Positions 61,257 to 64,000 of a stretch of DNA of 64,000 nt are shown here, piece after piece. Below the pieces are notes generated by a model. That model was not told where the DNA came from. It worked only from the letters and a program-made list of their open reading frames with translations, and searched no databases. A program made the position numbers and the translations under genes. The stretch is taken from NCBI GenBank assembly GCA_943788935.1, contig CALSSE010000023.1:1-64000 (forward strand), read 5' to 3'. The stretch's first letter is position 1, and each line of letters opens with the position of its first letter. This DNA comes from an uncultured bacterium (GTDB lineage Bacteria; Myxococcota_A; Bradymonadia; UBA7976; VGTA01).

Positions 61257-64000
61257 GCGCTCATGACCTATCAGCGACCGTACCTCTCACCGAGAGTGAA
61301 CGAAAACGACTCCAAGAGTTAAAGCTCAATGAGGTCATCGCCTACTATCCCTATCCAGCGACGCTTGACCAAATTCCCCTCGGACGCCACGCGGTGATCG
61401 AAGCGAGCGCAGGAACAGGGAAAACCTACACCATAGAGCACCTGGTCATCGATCGTCTATTGAGGACCAATGCCCGATTAGAGCAACTCTTAGTCGTCAC
61501 CTTCACCGACAAGGCGACCAATGAGCTGCGAAAGAGAATTAGAGACCTCATAGAGCGTATTTTAAAGGCGAGTGAGAAGATTCCCCCCAGAGAGACCGCT
61601 GAGACAGCAGAGACATCGGTAGAGGATCATAGTGAACAGCTCGCCACTCCTCCTGAACATCACTGGTCGATCACCATCAACGACCAACGAAAACTAGAGC
61701 GCGCCTTATTCTCCTTTGAGCGAGCTTCAATCCTCACGATTCATGCCTTCTGCCGTAAAATACTCGTAGAACTCGCCTTTGATAGCGGCCAACTCTTTGA
61801 GCAAGAGTTGGTCGATGGGCGTCGCGCTTTTCGCGACGCTTGGCGGCGCTCACTGCGTTTAAGGTTAACCCACCTACCCGAGCTCCGCACCGCGCTCACG
61901 ACCTGGCTTGACCAAGGTGAAGGGCTCAAGAGCCTAGAGCGCCTCCTCTATGACGCCTACTCATTAGGCTATTTAGATCTCAATCGGCCTCTGCATCATG
62001 AGATGCTTACTGTCGCTCAACGTCTCCTTGAAGTGTGGGACATCAGCCTAGTCTCCACGGCTTTTGAGCAGAGCGCGATTATCGCCAAGGCTCTCACTTC
62101 AGCTCTAGAGTGCTTAACTCAGATCGACCTCCTCTTAGGAGAAGAGATGGGCCTGGAGGACAAGCGTCGACGCCTCGTAGATCTTGACCTCAAGAGTATT
62201 CTTCAACCACATCGTAGCAGCAGTAAGAAAAAACTGAAGTTCCCCGACCAGCTCCCCCTTCAGGTTAAGCAAGTTTTAGACAGCATCTCCCAACTAAAGA
62301 TCCTATATGAGATCGAAGAGGCACCAGAGCGTAAAGTAGTAGAAGCGCTTTTGCCGGAGGTGAATCGTGACCTAACCCAAATGAAGAGACGAGCAGGACA
62401 AGTCGATTATGACGACCTTATGCGTTGTGTGTGGCGAGCGCTCTGCAGTCCTCAAGGCCCGAACCTCTCCCAAACCCTACGAGACCGCTTTCGCTTCGCC
62501 CTCATCGATGAGTTTCAAGACACCGACCCTCTTCAATGGAAGATCTTTCGTAAAGTCTTCGTGGACGCTGAGAGCCCTCATCACTCTCTCTACATTATCG
62601 GTGACCCAAAACAAGCGATCTATACCTTTAGAGGCGCCGACGTTCATACCTACATACAGGCGCGCTATGAACTTATCAGAACCGGAGCAGCACGAGTCCC
62701 ACTGCAGGTCAACTACCGCTCTAGCCCTGCCTTAATTGAAGCGATCAACCTCATCTTAGATCAAGAGGGAGAGTCGGCACTTTTTCAAGGTCCCATCCAA
62801 TACAGTGAGCCTGTAAAAAGCGGTCTCGATCATCTCCGCCTTGTAGGTAAAGAGGGGAAGGCGGCCCCCCCTGTGACTTTGTGGCGATATAAGCCTGCGC
62901 CTCCCTCTTCAAGAGGAAAAGCGAATTTAAGGGTTGGGGAGTTAAAGCAAGCATATAGTCAACACCTCGCTCAAAGTGTACATCAGCTGATTCATGACGA
63001 GTCAGCGAAACTCTATATAGAGCGTGATGGGGAGAAAAGAGCGATCACTCCGAATGATATATTAATCCTCGTGCGCGAGAACCGAGAGGCGGTTGAGGTA
63101 GCGACCGCTCTTAGAGAACTTGAGGTCCCCTTCGCTCTCTACAAGCCTGAAGGGCTATTACAAGGGGCTGAAGCCCAAGAAGTATATCACCTCCTCTTAG
63201 CGCTCGTTGATCCTCATGATCGAGGCCTCAGGCTACGAGCTTTCACGACTCCTTTCTTTGGAGTGAGGTGGGCCTCAGTATACCATTACAGCACTCTCCC
63301 GCCTGGAGATCCACGACTAGAGCGACTCCTTCATTGGCATCATCTCGCTTTGGAGGGCCGTTTTAGTGAGCTCTTTTACCACCTTATCCATCATAGCGGT
63401 CTCAGTGAACGTGAGCTCTTCTTCGCAGAGAGTGAGCGCGAGTTAACCAATTACCTCCATATATTTGAGATTTTACTCGGTATTACCGCTAAAGATCCTT
63501 TAACCCCTAGTGAGCTCGCTCAACGGGTCGGGCGAATGCTCAACGGTATCGAGAGTCCACCCGGTAGCGAAGATAATATTCAGCGACTCTACAGCGATCG
63601 ACAGATGGTTCAAGTGATGACGGTCCATAAAAGCAAGGGGCTTGAGGCGCCGGTGATCATCATGTATGGCGGGTTTGGTCGACCTTTAGAGCGTCAAGTC
63701 AACGTCATCCAAGACCCAGAAGAGGGTCGACGAATACTCGTAGGTGCCGCCGCTAGGCACGCTGTCTCCCAGCGCTTACGCCTAGAGCAACGTCAAGAGG
63801 ATCAACGACTGCTCTATGTGGCGCTGACTAGACCACAGGTAAAGCTCATCCTGCCTCTCATCGATAGCAGTCGGCTTATCCCTGGCAGTTACCATCCTCT
63901 TAAGGAGAGACTCGTCTCACTCTATAAGCAGCGGGAGCAGCTAGATCGTTGGAGCGAACTCTTTGAAGTCATCGAGGTCAATGGAGAGTCTGTTAAACAT
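61253..64000 (+). CDS. RecB-like helicase of the second complex, C-terminus beyond window
   Basis: About 916 residues visible. The frame opens with a TTG at 61253 that overlaps the recC-like stop (TTGA); there is no in-frame ATG before the Walker A motif. Motifs: VIEASAGTGKTYTIEHL (Lys57), VVTFTDKATNELRKRI (Ia), ALIDEFQDTDPLQW (Asp419), IIGDPKQAIYTFRGADVHTY (III), QVNYRSSPALIEAIN (IV), QVMTVHKSKGLEAPVIIMYG (V) and RLLYVALTRP (VI). All helicase motifs are intact. It is a RecB/UvrD-type helicase; the nuclease domain, if present, lies past 64000. A recD partner would be expected next. Confidence 0.9.
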   Translation, partial: MSAHDLSATVPLTESERKRLQELKLNEVIAYYPYPATLDQIPLGRHAVIEASAGTGKTYTIEHLVIDRLLRTNARLEQLLVVTFTDKATNELRKRIRDLIERILKASEKIPPRETAETAETSVEDHSEQLATPPEHHWSITINDQRKLERALFSFERASILTIHAFCRKILVELAFDSGQLFEQELVDGRRAFRDAWRRSLRLRLTHLPELRTALTTWLDQGEGLKSLERLLYDAYSLGYLDLNRPLHHEMLTVAQRLLEVWDISLVSTAFEQSAIIAKALTSALECLTQIDLLLGEEMGLEDKRRRLVDLDLKSILQPHRSSSKKKLKFPDQLPLQVKQVLDSISQLKILYEIEEAPERKVVEALLPEVNRDLTQMKRRAGQVDYDDLMRCVWRALCSPQGPNLSQTLRDRFRFALIDEFQDTDPLQWKIFRKVFVDAESPHHSLYIIGDPKQAIYTFRGADVHTYIQARYELIRTGAARVPLQVNYRSSPALIEAINLILDQEGESALFQGPIQYSEPVKSGLDHLRLVGKEGKAAPPVTLWRYKPAPPSSRGKANLRVGELKQAYSQHLAQSVHQLIHDESAKLYIERDGEKRAITPNDILILVRENREAVEVATALRELEVPFALYKPEGLLQGAEAQEVYHLLLALVDPHDRGLRLRAFTTPFFGVRWASVYHYSTLPPGDPRLERLLHWHHLALEGRFSELFYHLIHHSGLSERELFFAESERELTNYLHIFEILLGITAKDPLTPSELAQRVGRMLNGIESPPGSEDNIQRLYSDRQMVQVMTVHKSKGLEAPVIIMYGGFGRPLERQVNVIQDPEEGRRILVGAAARHAVSQRLRLEQRQEDQRLLYVALTRPQVKLILPLIDSSRLIPGSYHPLKERLVSLYKQREQLDRWSELFEVIEVNGESVKH

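Noticed and set aside
1..64000. tRNA, rRNA, insertion sequences, prophage or integrase genes
   Set aside because: I looked for cloverleaf-like segments, transposase motifs and terminal inverted repeats in the gaps and found none that hold up.

Overview
The window reads as part of the chromosome of a Gram-negative, delta-proteobacteria-like organism, most likely in or near Myxococcota/Bradymonadales. The reasons are the many lipoproteins with lipobox signal peptides, Ser/Thr kinase and FHA proteins, TPR proteins, a TIGR04551-like barrel, a SUMF1-type lipoprotein on a low-complexity repeat stalk, and a GC content that looks near 50%. The taxonomic placement is inferred from gene content, not searched. 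I see no rRNA, tRNA, CRISPR array, insertion sequence or prophage. Gene density is high and most neighbours overlap or nearly touch.

Layout. 1-3.9 kb (minus): two TPR proteins and a proline-rich lipoprotein. 4.1-14.0 kb (plus): a tightly overlapping recC-recB-recD operon, whose last gene overlaps by 4 bp a large KS-AT-DH-phosphopantetheinyl-transferase polyketide/fatty-acid synthase (14.0-18.5 kb) with no visible ACP or ketoreductase. 18.7-22.1 kb: an outer-membrane barrel-like protein and argH. 22.1-23.3 kb (minus): a phosphofructokinase with unusual active-site residues. 23.5-26.2 kb: an FHA protein fused to a degenerate CpaF-type secretion ATPase, then a double-FHA tail-anchored protein. 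26.2-33.9 kb (minus): an apparent operon running from a fused 2-oxoacid dehydrogenase E1 (frameshifted as given) through two lipoproteins, an RNase Z-like metallo-beta-lactamase and a TolC-type protein to MlaC. 34.2-38.3 kb: a membrane Ser/Thr kinase overlapping a TPR-PRMT methyltransferase, then a small membrane protein. 38.3-43.4 kb: a SAM methyltransferase, an AlbA_2/Schlafen-type protein, a large exported protein and a sulfite-oxidase-fold protein. 43.4-48 kb: an exported set comprising an alpha/beta-hydrolase lipoprotein, a SUMF1-type lipoprotein and a metalloprotease. 48-57.2 kb: TldE/TldD, a DUF6918-like protein, an M19 dipeptidase, a diheme-motif lipoprotein, an amidase and a glutathione reductase. 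57.5-64 kb (plus): a second recC-like/recB-like pair, cut by the window end.

Themes. (1) The window carries two RecBC-type nuclease/helicase loci. (2) Phospho-signalling is concentrated at 23.5-37.3 kb (three FHA domains, one kinase, one protein-arginine-methyltransferase-like enzyme). (3) Short tandem repeats are remarkably common. Those inside genes have unit lengths divisible by three. Two sets straddle a stop codon in frame, so the last codons and the stop are themselves repeated.

The best candidates for something undescribed are the recBCD-coupled synthase lacking its own ACP, the FHA/pseudo-CpaF protein, the kinase-PRMT pair, and the stop-spanning repeats.
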